From NCBI RefSeq assembly GCF_902167145.1, contig NC_050097.1, positions 38,672,095 through 38,736,094 of the forward strand: a stretch of DNA of 64,000 bases, in the 5' to 3' direction. The notes below the pieces were generated by a model. The model was not told the origin of the DNA. It saw only the letters and a program-made list of their open reading frames with translations, and did not search any database. This stretch comes from Zea mays. Its lineage: Eukaryota; Streptophyta; Magnoliopsida; Poales; Poaceae. Position numbers and translations under genes: made by a program. Positions 35,673 to 47,500 of the stretch are shown piece by piece (position 1 is the first letter of the stretch; each line of letters opens with the position of its first letter).

Positions 35673-38600
35673 TGTAACGCCCTAAATCTAGCAAAAGCAA
35701 ACAACTCTATTTGGATTATTAAATTTTAGTAGAAAGGAAAATATTTATGTTTTCAAATAAGGAAGCATTGATTTGAAGAATTTCTTGAATAGATAAAATT
35801 ACCAAGTATTTGTTGCACTCGTGCCGAAGCATATGTTTTGTTTGAATTGATTTGCAAATCCGATTTATGGATTTGATCTTGTAAAGAAAATTCTCATTTT
35901 ACAAAACAATAATGAATTGCTAAAATAAGGTTTTCGAAAAATATATATATTAATAATTTTAGTTTATAATGGTAATTGGGATAATAAGTTTTTCATTTAA
36001 TTGTGTGTCATTTATTTGCATTTGGAATAATTTTGATTGCGCACGATTGGTTTTTAAATATTTAATAACATTACTTCTTGAATGAAAATTCACAAAAATA
36101 ATATAATTATTAGTCCAAGAATTAATATGTTATTTATAAATAATTTTGGTTTGATTCTTACGAATTTTATGGTTATTTGAACAAGTATTTCGAAATTTGA
36201 AAAGGAAGAAAAAAAAAAACCTAAACTAAACCCTAAAGCCTTTTGGCCCACTAAGGGCCCATCATCCCTAGCCGCGCGCGCCCCTGCTCCCTGTTGCCGC
36301 CGCCGCCAGGGGAAAACCCCATCCTCCTCTTGCGCGCGGGCCCCACCAGGCCACCTCCCTTCTATTCTCTCCTCCCTGCTTCTTCTCTAAGCCGCAGCGC
36401 ACCCGTGCAAACCGATCGACGCCCCTGCACGCCGGGCCCTACCCCGCTCACCCCGCCAGGACGCCGAGCCCCAAGCGCGCAGCACCCGAAGCCCCGCCTC
36501 GACCGCACCAGCGTCGAGCGCGCGCCCGCGCAAGCCGCCAGGACAGAAGCCGCGCCCAGGCGCTTCACCGAGCAGCGGCCGAGCGCCCAGCCCGACGCCG
36601 CCCGGCCGAGCGGCTGCTGCAGCCAGAGGCCGCGCGACCGAGCCCGACGCCCGCGCCCTGCATTTCTACCGCGCGCCAGGACCCGCTGCCGCGCCCAACC
36701 GAAGCCCCGCGCCCAGGACGCCGCGACCGAGTCACCCGCCCACGACCGTTCGTCTTTGTCGTTAATGAAGCTTCAATAGTCCGTTTCTCCTTCCCCACGT
36801 TCTTCTCCATTAAAACCGACGGCATCAATGGCCTTGAAGACCCCGGCCGCCCCTTCCTCTCTCTCCGACGACCTCTCCCCTCCCCTCCCTCTCTCTATAA
36901 AAGGGCAGCCGAGCCCTCCTCCTTCTCCATCCCCAAGCTCGCTCTCACACGCTCCACTTCGCTGCTCGCTTGTTTGCGTATGTGTTCCCGCTATCACGCC
37001 GCTCGTCGTGACTAGCGGTCCCTGCTCCTCCCCCGTCGCCGGCGAAGTCGAACACAAGTCACTGGCGTCGCCTTTGACGAATCACTGCCCAGAACGCTGT
37101 CCGCCGCAGTGAAGTCGACCCAGTCTCTAGCCCGTTGTCTCCTTTGCCATGGAAACCAAAAACCGAAGGTAGAAGATGATCGATTTCTGTTTTGGTCCCT
37201 GACTTTTGTAAATTTGGCGCTCATCGACCACTGTCGACGCAGCCACGCAGCACCCCGGCTGGACCATCCACTGCCCCGCCGTGCTCGGACCGCCCGTGGA
37301 ACTCACCGGAGACGTGTTCGAACCCCATCCAACTCTTCGCCTAGTCGCGCGCTCGAGCCCGTTCACCGTCGTCCGTTCACCCAAGGTTGAAGACAACCTC
37401 AACCCATTAATTTATTGTCTAAATCATGTGTTGAATTAATTTACGAATTTATGAATTATCGTTGTAATATTATGACGATGCGATTTGGCGATTCGCGTTT
37501 GATTTTTAGATATGCGATGTATACGTGTAGCCAAAATCGAACCCCGCGACAATACTTTGAATATGCGTATGATTTTAAAAATGAGTACGGTCACTATTCA
37601 CTACTTTAGTGATTTTCATACTAGAATTGTTTATAATTAATTTCGCTTTAGTGTGTGGAGCGATAATCGGTTAGTATTGATATAAGTATAACTTTAGTGA
37701 TATAAGAAATTGAAATAGGAATTAAGCCACGTATTTCCGGTCGAATGAAAAATGTATATATTTTACTATTCATAATAAATGTATTCATAAGTATAGCACT
37801 TAATTACTTATAATAGTAAAATGCTCATATATGTCATAATAACCATGAGTAGGTTATTAAAAGTCTCATTTAGTAATTTATAATTAATTCTTAGTATATT
37901 AATGTTAGAGGAATTAAATAAACAATTTTTAGTTATACGTATAAATTCTATTTAGAAAAGACATGAGAAAACTGAAATAGTAGAGTTTATAATAATGTTA
38001 AAATGACTTAATTAGGTGCTCATACTTTTATAATGAAGAAATTGATAGTATGTTGATAAACATAGGTTTCTTACTAAAGAAGTAGATAATTTGTTTCTAA
38101 TTTTAAAAAAACGACCCTTTTTAATAGATATCATGTTTTAATTTAATAAGGTTCGTTATAGATATTTAAGAATAGCCGTGTTAAATAAAAACTTAAAAGA
38201 ATATGTAGACCATATGTTTCTTATTAAAAATAGAAGATACATATATGTCTAATTAATAAGTTATTTATATTTTCTTGATTAAAAGATAACAAGGGTCATT
38301 ACTTTTATAAACTAAAATGATAGTTTATTCATAATTTCCTCTCTAATGAATTAGATCATTTAGATTATTTGTCCCTACAATAGAATTAAAGATAATTAAT
38401 AGATTAATTATCCTTCATCATAATTTATTAATCAAACTTATAGTCAATTTGTTCTTAACTAGATTTATGGCATGATTAATGATTTCATAGAATTTAGTCC
38501 ACCTTATATACGAATCACTTAGCTTTTACTAAAGGATAAAATATAGGAATTAGTGCTCATGTTATTTTTTTTATAATTAAATTGTTAGTTTATGTATTGA

Positions 38601-38783
38601 TTATAAATATACCTTTATTGATAATAACATAGACTTTGTAAATGTGGAGATAATTAATTGTTTCATTATCTCTTACATAAAATCTATTTAAGCCATGTGT
38701 ATTCTTAATAAAAGTATAAAGATATTATTTGGTTTAATGATCTTTTCACATAAAACTTGTTTAGGCTTATATCTTAAGGTCCT
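35673..38783 (+). repeat. Left part of the split gypsy LTR
   Basis: An AT-rich start, a GC-rich block (36270-37390) and a long AT-rich tail. Arg/Pro-rich open frames in the GC-rich block look spurious. It ends with the target duplication GTCCT (38779-38783) of element A. Confidence 0.8.
36896..36903 (+). promoter_or_regulatory. TATA box of the split gypsy LTR
   Basis: TATAAAAG follows a pyrimidine-rich CTCCCTCTC tract within the GC-rich part of the LTR. It is the probable promoter of the element. Confidence 0.55.
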
Positions 38784-39334
38784 TGTTGGAACTTGCTCTC
38801 AGCAGCAAGGAGGCCAACAAGAGTGAACAGTGGTGATAACAGGGTTACGTGCTCGGGGGTGTTGGAACTTGCTCTCAGCAGCAAGGAGGCCAACAAGAGT
38901 GAACAGTGGTGACAACAGGGTTACGTGCTCGGGGGCAATAGCTCTGTTAATCTAGCCTCTCACGGGCACTGTGCGGGGGTATTTATAGGTATCTGAGTGC
39001 CTAACGCCTCGTGTTAAGGACGCATGTGCCCTCAGACACCTAGTTTATCCCCAGAATATTCCCATAAAGCAGGGTTACAAGCTGTAATTACAAGTATGCC
39101 TTTACAAGTTAGGCCCGTAACACAGAGGCGGCCACGCAGGGCCCGTTACAATGGGCCAAATCACTCGTGGGCCTTAGGACTGAACGAGGCCGCGCCGCGG
39201 GAAGACGTCGCCGCAGGCCTTCGTCAAAGTGCCGAATGGAGCGAAGGGTGTCCCTGCCTGCTTTGTCTCTGTCAGACCAGCGACTGCAGCGGAGGCCTCG
39301 AGCGAAGGGTGGCGTCTTTGCCTTCGCCCCAACA
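38784..39334 (-). repeat. 3' LTR of element A
   Basis: 551 bp. The block at its left end is a direct duplication: TGTTGGAACTTGCTCTCAGC begins at 38784 and at 38860 (76-bp period). The same duplication is in the other LTR. Confidence 0.93.
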
Positions 39335-39535
39335 TTTGCCCTCCGAGGGACCAGTTCGACAAAGTCACCTGGTGCCGAAGACGTCGCTAGATGGCGGAGA
39401 CGCTGCCCTCGCTCGAAGTGGTTCCGCGGGGGTTTTTGATGTGACCGTTGATGGACGGCGTACTGTTGGGTTGCGGGTTTCCCGAAGCGTCGCGCCCTGT
39501 TGGATTGCGGGTTTCCCGAAGAGCCGCGCCCTGCC

Positions 39536-39543
39536 TATAAAAG
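39536..39543 (+). promoter_or_regulatory. TATA box of the antisense gene in element A
   Basis: TATAAAAG on the plus strand, 200 bp inside the 3' LTR edge and 168 bp before the ATG at 39704, points to a dedicated promoter separate from the LTR. Confidence 0.65.
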
Positions 39544-39703
39544 GGGGCGGGGGTCGGCGCTGTTTGAACTTTGCCTTCCGCGCTCCGTAAAAACCCTAGC
39601 CGCCCGCCGTCTTGCTGCTCCTCTTCCTCCGCTGCTCCTTTTGCTCGCCGGAGTTCTGGCTCGAGTGAAGCAGACCGCCCGCCGCCGCCGACGGTACGTA
39701 GCA

Positions 39704-42700
39704 ATGCCATCCTCTTCTTCTTCCGCCGACGCCACGCCGCCGGCCGCCGCCTCGTCTGAGGAGACGTTGAGTAGCGTGATGGTGGAGGAGTTGCGCGCCG
39801 GCGACTCTGTTGATTTTGGTGTGTCACGGATGACGTCAGCCCGCGTTGAAGATATGCAGCGGTTGGGCTACTTTGGCGGCGGAGTCGCTCGTGCTCCGGG
39901 GACGGAGGAAGTCCCCGAGCCGGAGGGTGAGTTGGTTGTTTTCGAGGCGTTCTTCGTCGCCGGTCTCCGCTTGCCTGCGCACCGGTTTGTTGGCGAAGTC
40001 CTGCGTAGATTCAACGTTCAAATACATCAGCTGACACCGAACGCCGTGGTGGCGCTGGCGAAGTATGTCTGGGCGACGACTTCGTACGGCGGACAGCCGT
40101 CAGTTGAAGTTTTTGCGAAGAATTATTGTTTGCATTGGCAGAAGAGGATGGTTGAGGACGGAGTTGCCCAGTTCGGGTCATGCACATTCACGCCGAAGAC
40201 CGGCAAGACCACAATGCCAGTAGTGGAGTTGGTTCCGTGCGCCCGCAACAAGTGGGGCAATTGGAATGAATTTTGGTTTTACGTTGCGGAGGCTACTGTT
40301 GAAGGCCATGAAGGACTCCCCGTGTCTGAGATGTGCTCTCACTATTACTCTGCGTATCCGCCTTTTGAAGTGGCAGAAGAGGATGCAGACGAAGGGGCCC
40401 TTCGGTGCGCCGCCGGCCAGAGCAGTGGGCGTGATTTAGTTGAAGAGTTCGTGGCGTACGGGGTCTGGCCCTTGGCGCACGGCTGGGCGCTGGGCGAAGT
40501 GTGCCCTCGCCAGATGCCTTTTCACGGAGGAAGGGTGGTGCGAAGTCCTGCCTTTGCACTGAATTTGCGAAACCGTGACCCGACCGCTTTTGTGCGTGAT
40601 GCGGAGGACTTGGCGGTGCGGCTCGTGGGGCGTTACGTGCCGAGGACGGAAGGCCAACACAGCTTTGATATCCGCGGGTCAAATGAACGTTTGAACAGGG
40701 TCTTCGAATTAAATCAATTGCCGTACGACGGCTACCCTGGTCAAGACGAAGCGGACCGCCGTGGGAAGAAGCCGGCGGTGGAGACTGGAGGCGACCCTGC
40801 GCTGGCGGCCGCCCCCTCCTCAAAAAAGAGAAAATTAGGTACTGCGATGGGAGGACTTGGGGTGTCTGATAGTTTTGCTAGAGAGTTAATGAGGACGTGT
40901 GCGGCCCCGGGGGAGAGGATGTCTTCGCCCGAGCTCCGGGAGTCTTCGGCTCGGATGCTGAGGGTTACCGGGGGTTGCTGGCCTAGAAATGTTCCTATCC
41001 CCTGCGCGGCTGAGGAGGACTGTTTTACATCTCGTATGGTTCATCAGTGGAGAGTTTTTCCTTACGGGCGAAATATCGGTGCTGTTGTGTGGGCAGTGAT
41101 GGACAAGGATCGCCAAGGGGCGGCGCAAAAACGCCAGGCGACTGTCAGGATTCACGAAGCCCGGTCGAAAAGGCAGCGGGGAACGGCGAAGGCTGCGGCC
41201 TCTGGCGGAGGCAAGCCGCTGCTGCCGGCGAAGGCGGGTGCCTCTGCACCTAGCAAGGCGCCGGAGGCAATGGTGGGCGCCGGAGGCTCCAAACTGACGA
41301 AGGTGGTGCCACCGGCCAGCGGAGTGGCGGAGGCTGCGAATGCGGCTCGAACGTTGCCGCCGCCGGGCAAACGCGTTGCCGACTTCGGCACCGAGATTAA
41401 TGTGGATGATTATCTTGAGGGTAAGTCTATATATATATATATATTTTAAATTTGTTGACGCGTTGCAGGGTCGGACGAGGGCCAGCTTGCTCTAGTTGCG
41501 CCTGGCGCGGCGATCGCGACAGCTGCGCTAGCGCCGAAGGCAAGGGGTGAGACCCTTGGCGTTGGAGGCGAGGTGTCGGCCCTCGCGCTGGTCAGGGACG
41601 AGGCAGGCGTGGCGACCCGCTGGCTGAAGGGAGTGACGGAGGCGCTGAGTCAGGCGACGGAGGCGCTGAGTCAGGTCGCTGAGCTATGCCCTCTCCACCC
41701 CCCTTCTCTCTCTTTTTTTTTCTTAAGGCAACGGCCTTACGCGTGCTCTGCAGGTGGCTGACTTTACCAGCCGTACTGCGTCGGGGGCCCTTACGGCAGC
41801 TTTGTCTGCCGAAGTCGAGAGACTTCGGACGCAACATGCTGACGCTGTCCGTGAGAAGTCGGCCTCCGACAGCAAGTGCCGTAAACTGGCGGACAAGGTG
41901 GCCGCCCTGGAGAAGGAGAAGGCTGACCTCCGGCGCCAGCTGGCGGGGGAGAGGAGGGAGGCCAACGAAGCCATCGCCAAAGAGCAGGCTGCGCAGGCGG
42001 AGGCCAAGCTGGCGCGGGCGGAAGGCAATATTGCCAAGGAGCTCGCCGGTCAGCTGCAGCAGCGGCTTACTGCCCTGGAGAGCCGCGCGAAGGGGGCCGA
42101 GGCCGCGATGCGAGCGGAGGCCGAACGGACGCGCACACAGTTGATGGCTACATATCGCGAGCTGGGTGCGCGGACTGGTGACTTCGAGGTGCCGGAGCGC
42201 GAGCCCGGGCTTCGCTGTCTGGAATGGGTGCAGGAGGAGCTGCAGGAGCTCCCCACTGTCTTGGGGGGGTTAATGTCGTTCACCTCCCTGATCACCTGCG
42301 AGGGGGCGATGAACGCACTCTCTCGCGAAGGGTGCCGGCACTTTGAGGCCTTCGACCTGGCAGATGAAGATTTTGGGCGAGATATCTATGAGGTCGAAGA
42401 CCCCGTGGTGAAGGAATCCGCCGGGGCCCTCTATGACCGGATGTGGGGTCTGTGCGGCCGTGAGGTGGTCAGGGAGCGGGCCAAGGCTGCGAGGGCTCAG
42501 GTAACGTTGTCGCTTGTTCGGCGTTTGCTGGATGTGGTCTGTGCGTGTGTTTGCTGAATTTTTGTGTGTTTTGTCTTAGGCGGAGCGTGGCGAGCGGGTG
42601 GACGACTTCGGGGCACTGAACAGCGCGCTGCCTGACCCGGAGCCGACCCCTGCGGAGGCTGCGACTGGAGTCGCCCTGGAACTAGCCCCGGAGACTGCGG

Positions 42701-43429
42701 AAGGTGCGCTAGGCTTGCCAGGCGCCCCCACATCTGCTGCGGCCGGCGAAGACCTGCCCCCGAAGGTGGCCGAAGGCGCGCCTGATGCCCCCGCAGCTGC
42801 TGCGCCGAGCGCTGAAGATCTCGCGGCGGTGGTGGCGGAAGCAGCGGCGGAGCCAACGACGGAGGCTCCCGCGGCGGCAGGGCCTTCGCAGGTGGCGTAG
42901 TGGGTGTTTAGGGTTGGGTAATTTTTGGATGTTGTGCTGAATTTTGGTTGCTGCGCAGGTTCAAGATTTTGGGCCTGCGCACGCAACCGCTACTACTGAG
43001 TTTTTGGCGGCTTCGACCGCGGAAGGTGGGAATGAATATGGTGGGTCTGTATCTGAGCTTTCTGATTTTACTGACTCTGGGAGCTCGGTTGAGTGGACTG
43101 AGGAGTCGTCGGAGGAGGACTTGGATTATTTTGCGGCCTTGGATGTGGCTGCGGCGGAGGCTTCGCCACGCGCCGCGGACGCGCCAGACGTGCCAGGTCC
43201 TAGTACCGGGCGCCGACGACGAAGGGCGGTTGCGAAGCGTAGGGTTAGTGTGGAGGAAGGGGCTCGGCTTCGCGTGAGTAGGGCTGGTCGGCGGGAGCTG
43301 TTGTCTTTGCCGGCCGCCGTGGGTACAGGGGAAGGGGAACTGCGAAGTCTTTTTGCGGGTGAAGAGCTTAGGATAATGTTATTTAATTATAGGGAGATGG
43401 GAATTATTCCTAAGGTTGAGCCGATGTAG
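39704..43429 (+). CDS. Antisense gene of element A: 'putative gypsy-type transposon' domain protein
   Basis: My five-exon model is 39704-41420, 41469-41674, 41754-42500, 42580-42891 and 42959-43429, about 1150 residues, with all phases consistent. Donors include AGG|GTAAGT and CAG|GTAACG; acceptors are all AG. The N-terminal domain (about 75-340) contains VVFEAFFVAGLRLPAHRF, IHQLTPNA, YVWAT, WFYV, GVWPLAHGW and ERLNRVFE. It matches from memory the Pfam family 'putative gypsy type transposon' (PF04195). A basic KKRK (374-377) could be a nuclear signal. Exon 3 encodes a long Ala/Glu/Arg coiled coil, then GREVVRERAK; exon 4 is Ala/Pro/Glu-rich; exon 5 is acidic, then basic. The biochemical function is unknown and 'transposase' naming is not evidence of activity. 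The weakest junction is exon 4 (CAG|GTGGCG); reading through gives a stop at 42898-42900. Confidence 0.8.
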
Positions 43430-44521
43430 AGCGTGGTGCCCTCGCGTGTATATGTGTAAGGGCTTGTAAGATGGAGTTGTGTGCCCTCGCGTGCCTGTGC
43501 CTGCGAGGGCGCTGTGTACTTTGTCTGGTATGGTTGGTTATGCTGTGCCGTTGTGATTATAGTCGGTCTTGGCGCGGATGGTTTGATGCTGTCGTTTCTG
43601 CTTTTGTTGTACTAGGTCGGCTGCGCCCTTAGGCGGCTTCTGCGCGGAGTCTTTGCGATAGACTTCGGGCTTTTTCGTATTCGTTGTGCTAGTCCGGCTG
43701 CACCCTTAGGCGACTTCTGCGCGGATAGTCTTCGCGATGGACATCGGATTTTTTCGCACTTGTTGTGCTTAGTCCGGCTGCACCCTTTGGCGACTTCTGC
43801 GCGGATAGTCTTCGCGATGGACATCGGATTTTTTCGCACTTGTTGTGCTTAGTCCGGCTGCACCCTTAGGCGACTTCTGCGCGGATAGTCTTCGCGATGG
43901 ACATCGGATTTTTTTCGCACTTGTTGTGCTTAGTCCGGCTGCACCCTTAGGCGACTTCTGCGCGGATAGTCTTCGCGATGGACATCGGATTTTTTCGCAC
44001 TTGTTGTGCTTAGTCCGGCTGCACCCTTAGGCGACTTCTGCGCGGATAGTCTTCGCGATGGACATCGGATTTTTTTCGCACTTGTTGTGCTTAGTCCGGC
44101 TGCACCCTTAGGCGACTTCTGCGCGGATAGTCTTCGCGATGGACATCGAATTTTTTCGCACTTGTTGTGCTTAGTCCGGCTGCATCCTTAGGCGACTTCT
44201 GCGCGGATAGTCTTCGCGATGGACATCGGATTTTTTTCGCACTTGTTGTGCTTAGTCCGGCTGCACCCTTAGGCGACTTCTGCGCGGATTTGTCGCACGC
44301 GAGGGTGGCTAGCGCTTAGCCTCGCGGTGACTTCGAATTGGTCGAATGCCGAAGACCGTTGTCGCGGTCTTTTTTCGACACATGTTTTTGCGGGGGATTT
44401 TTGTCACATATATTACATGGCTCCGCCTCGTTAAAAACCTCACCCCCCGGGAGGAAAAGAGTGCGGGCCGGTATAAGTTTGATTGCGGCGAATTACAAGG
44501 GCGAAGTCAGCCCTGAAAGGG
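43430..44521. other. Convergent spacer of element A
   Basis: Lies between the 3' ends of the antisense gene and gag-pol. It holds the tandem array 43610-44290 and no other coding sequence. Confidence 0.75.
43610..44290. repeat. Tandem array, about 8.5 copies of an 80-81-bp unit
   Basis: GTCCGGCTGCACCCTTAGG recurs at 43692, 43772, 43852, 43933, 44013, 44094, 44174 (one change) and 44255, with a diverged copy at about 43617. Length variation of one base comes from a T-run (6 or 7 T). Units contain GACTTCTGCGCGGATAGTCT and CTTCGCGATGGACATCG. Confidence 0.97.
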
Positions 44522-47500
44522 TCAAACAAAAAATTTGCGAAGGTTGTCGATGTTCCAGGAGTGCTCCAGGTCCTCGCCGTTTGGCGTTGTGAGCCTGTAA
44601 GCGCTGGGGGAAGCTTTTGTCTTGACTATGAAGGGGCCCTCCCACTTGGGCTCCAACTTGCCCTTAGACTCCGTCCGAGCTGTTCGGACGAGTACGAGGT
44701 CCCCCTCGCTGAACTCCCTTGGGATGACTGCGTGGTCGCGCCATGCTTTGGTCTGGGCTTGGTATTTGTTTAGGGCCTGTAGGGCGAAGACCCGGTCTCC
44801 GTCAATGAGATCTTTTGAAGTTGGCTCGTCCACGTCGGGGACGGCTGACGGAACTGTACGCGGGGACCCGTGCTTTATTTCTTGCGGGGTCATTGCCTCC
44901 GATCCGTATAGAAGGCGGAAAGGAGTGAACCCGGTCGCCCTGCACTCAGTTGTGTTTAGCGCCCAGACTGCCTCCGGTAATAAATCAGTCCATCTGCCTT
45001 TTTTTTCATCGAGGAGCATTTTCTTGACAGCTGTGAAGATTTTCCCGTTGGCACGCTCCACGACCCCGTTGGACTGCGGATGATAGACTGAAGCAAAGGC
45101 AAGCTTGGTGCCGATGGAGAAACAAAAATCCTTGAAATCTTGGCTGTCGAACTGCTTGCCGTTGTCAACTGTTAGCTCGGACGGTACTCCGAAGCGGCAA
45201 ACAATGTTCTGCCAAAAGAATTTTTGGGCAGTTTTTGATGTGATTGTGGAAACAGCCCTCGCTTCAATCCATTTAGTGAAGTATTCGACGGCTACGAAGG
45301 CGAACTTAAGGTTCCCCTGAGCGGTGGGCAGGGGCCCGACAATGTCCAGGCCCCAGCGCTGGAGAGGCCATGTATGGGCGATCAGCTTTGTATACTGCGA
45401 GGGGTTTCCTGACCGAGGAGAGAACTTCTGGCAGGCTTCGCAGGACCTTGTGATGCGATTTGCGGCGCAGATCATTGCAGGCCAGTAAAACCCTTGTCGG
45501 ATCACCTTGGCAGCCAGGGCCCTTGGCCCTGCGTGCGAGCCGCACGCGCCACTGTGGACTTCGCGTAGGATCTGCATGCCTTCGGTTTCGGTGACGCATT
45601 TAAGCATTGGCTGACTGACCCCTTTCTTGTATAACTGGCCCTCAATCAGTGCGAAGTCCCGGCTTCGATGCCTGAGGCGCTTTGCCTCACTGCCGTCGGT
45701 TGGATGATAGTACCCCTGTAGGAAGAGTGTTATTGGTGCCCGCCAGTCTTCGGTCATGATTAGGTTGACTATGCGGTGGCCCTCGCTATCGTTAGTTATT
45801 TGGAGCCCTTCGGGGCTCCGGACGGCTGGCGTGCCGATGGTGTGATAGAACACGTCGGAGGGCAAGGGCTCGCCCCTGGCGGCGGCCTTGGCTAATGCAT
45901 CGGCCTCCTCGTTCTTGGCTCTATCCACATGCTGCAGGGTGAATCCCTTGAACTGTCTCTCGAGACTTCGGATAGCCGCGAGGTATTGCATGAGCGCGGG
46001 GTCTTTTGCTGCATAGTCTTTCTCGACCTGGCTGGCAACTATCTTGGAGTCTGTCTTGATGATACATGTGGTGACTCCGAGGGCCCTTAGCTTGCGGAGG
46101 CCGAGGATAACCGCTTCATACTCTGCTATATTGTTTGTACATTTGTCGGATTCCAGAGCGAAGCTGAGGCGTGCTGCATATCTGTGTTTGACTCCGGCTG
46201 GTGAGGTGACAACTGCAGCGACGCCTGCCCCCGCATGACACCATGCGCCGTCGCAATGGATAGTCCAGACCTTCTCTGTGGATGGGTCCGGCTGTGTTAC
46301 TGGCCCAGTCCAGTCGACGACGAAGTCTGCCAGGACTTGCGACTTGATAGCTGTCCTGGGCTCGAAGCTGATGTGGTAGCCGGAGAGTTCGGCTGCCCAC
46401 TTGGCAATCCTCACTGATGCCTCCGGGTTTCTGAATAGTTCGCCGAGCCCCCTGTCTGAGGTGACTCGGACCTTGAATGCTTCAAAGTAATGGCGCAGCT
46501 TGCGCGAGGACATAACAACTGCGTAGGCGATCTTCTCCAGCTCTGTCATGTTGCATTTGGACGGTGTCAGGACTTCGGAGACATAGTAAACAGGGCACTG
46601 TCTGACTGCGCCCTCGACTGTCTGCTCCTGCACCAGTGCCGCGCTGACCGCGTGCGGCGAAGCCGCGACATAGAGCAATAGGGGGAGCGAGGAGTCGGGG
46701 CTTGTGAGGATGGCCAGCTCCGACAGGTACTGTTTTAGTGAGGCGAAGGCCGCTGCTTGCTCCGGTCCCCAGGCGAAGTCCTTCGCACCGCGGAGTGTTT
46801 TGAGGAAGGGGAGACTTCGCTCGGCGGACCTGGAGATGAATCTGTTGAGAGCGGCCAATCTGCCTGTCAGGCGCTGGACGTCCCTGGCGGACTGCGGGGG
46901 CGACATGCCGACGATGGCCTGGATCTTGGTTGGGTTGGCCTCGATGCCGCGGTGTGACACCAGGTAGCCCAGTATCTTGCCCTGGCGAACGCCGAAGACG
47001 CACTTTTCCGGGTTTAGGCGGAGTCGTGCATCTCGCATGTTCGCGAATGTCTCGGCCAGGTCGGCGAGATGGTCCTCCTTATTTTTGCTGGCGACGACGA
47101 TGTCATCCACGTATGTAAATATATTTCTGCCGACCTGTCCTTCGAGTACTGTTTTGGTGAGTCTGGAGAAGGTGGACCCGGCATTCTTGAGACCCTCCGG
47201 CATTCTGACAAAGCAATAAGTGCCGAAGGGTGTTATAAAGCTGGTGCTAGCCTTGTCTTCCTCCTTCATGTATATCTGGTGATAGCCGGAGAAGCAGTCG
47301 AGGAGAGACATGACCTCGCATCCGGCCGCGCTATCGACTATTTTGTCAATCTGCGGCAACGGGAAATTGTCCTTTGGGCAGGCCTTGTTGAGACTGGTGA
47401 AGTCTATACACATTCGCCATTTTCCGCTTTTTTTCTGCACCATTACGACATTGGAGAGCCACGTGGGGTAAGCCACTGGCTCAATGAATTTAGCCTCCAG

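Noticed and set aside
36294..36779. 161-residue Pro/Arg-rich open frame
   Set aside because: Lies in the GC-rich leader of the split gypsy LTR upstream of its TATA box; low complexity and no homologue recognised.
43610..44290. CRISPR-like regular array
   Set aside because: Units are 80-81 bp with no unique spacers; this is a simple tandem repeat in a plant retroelement.
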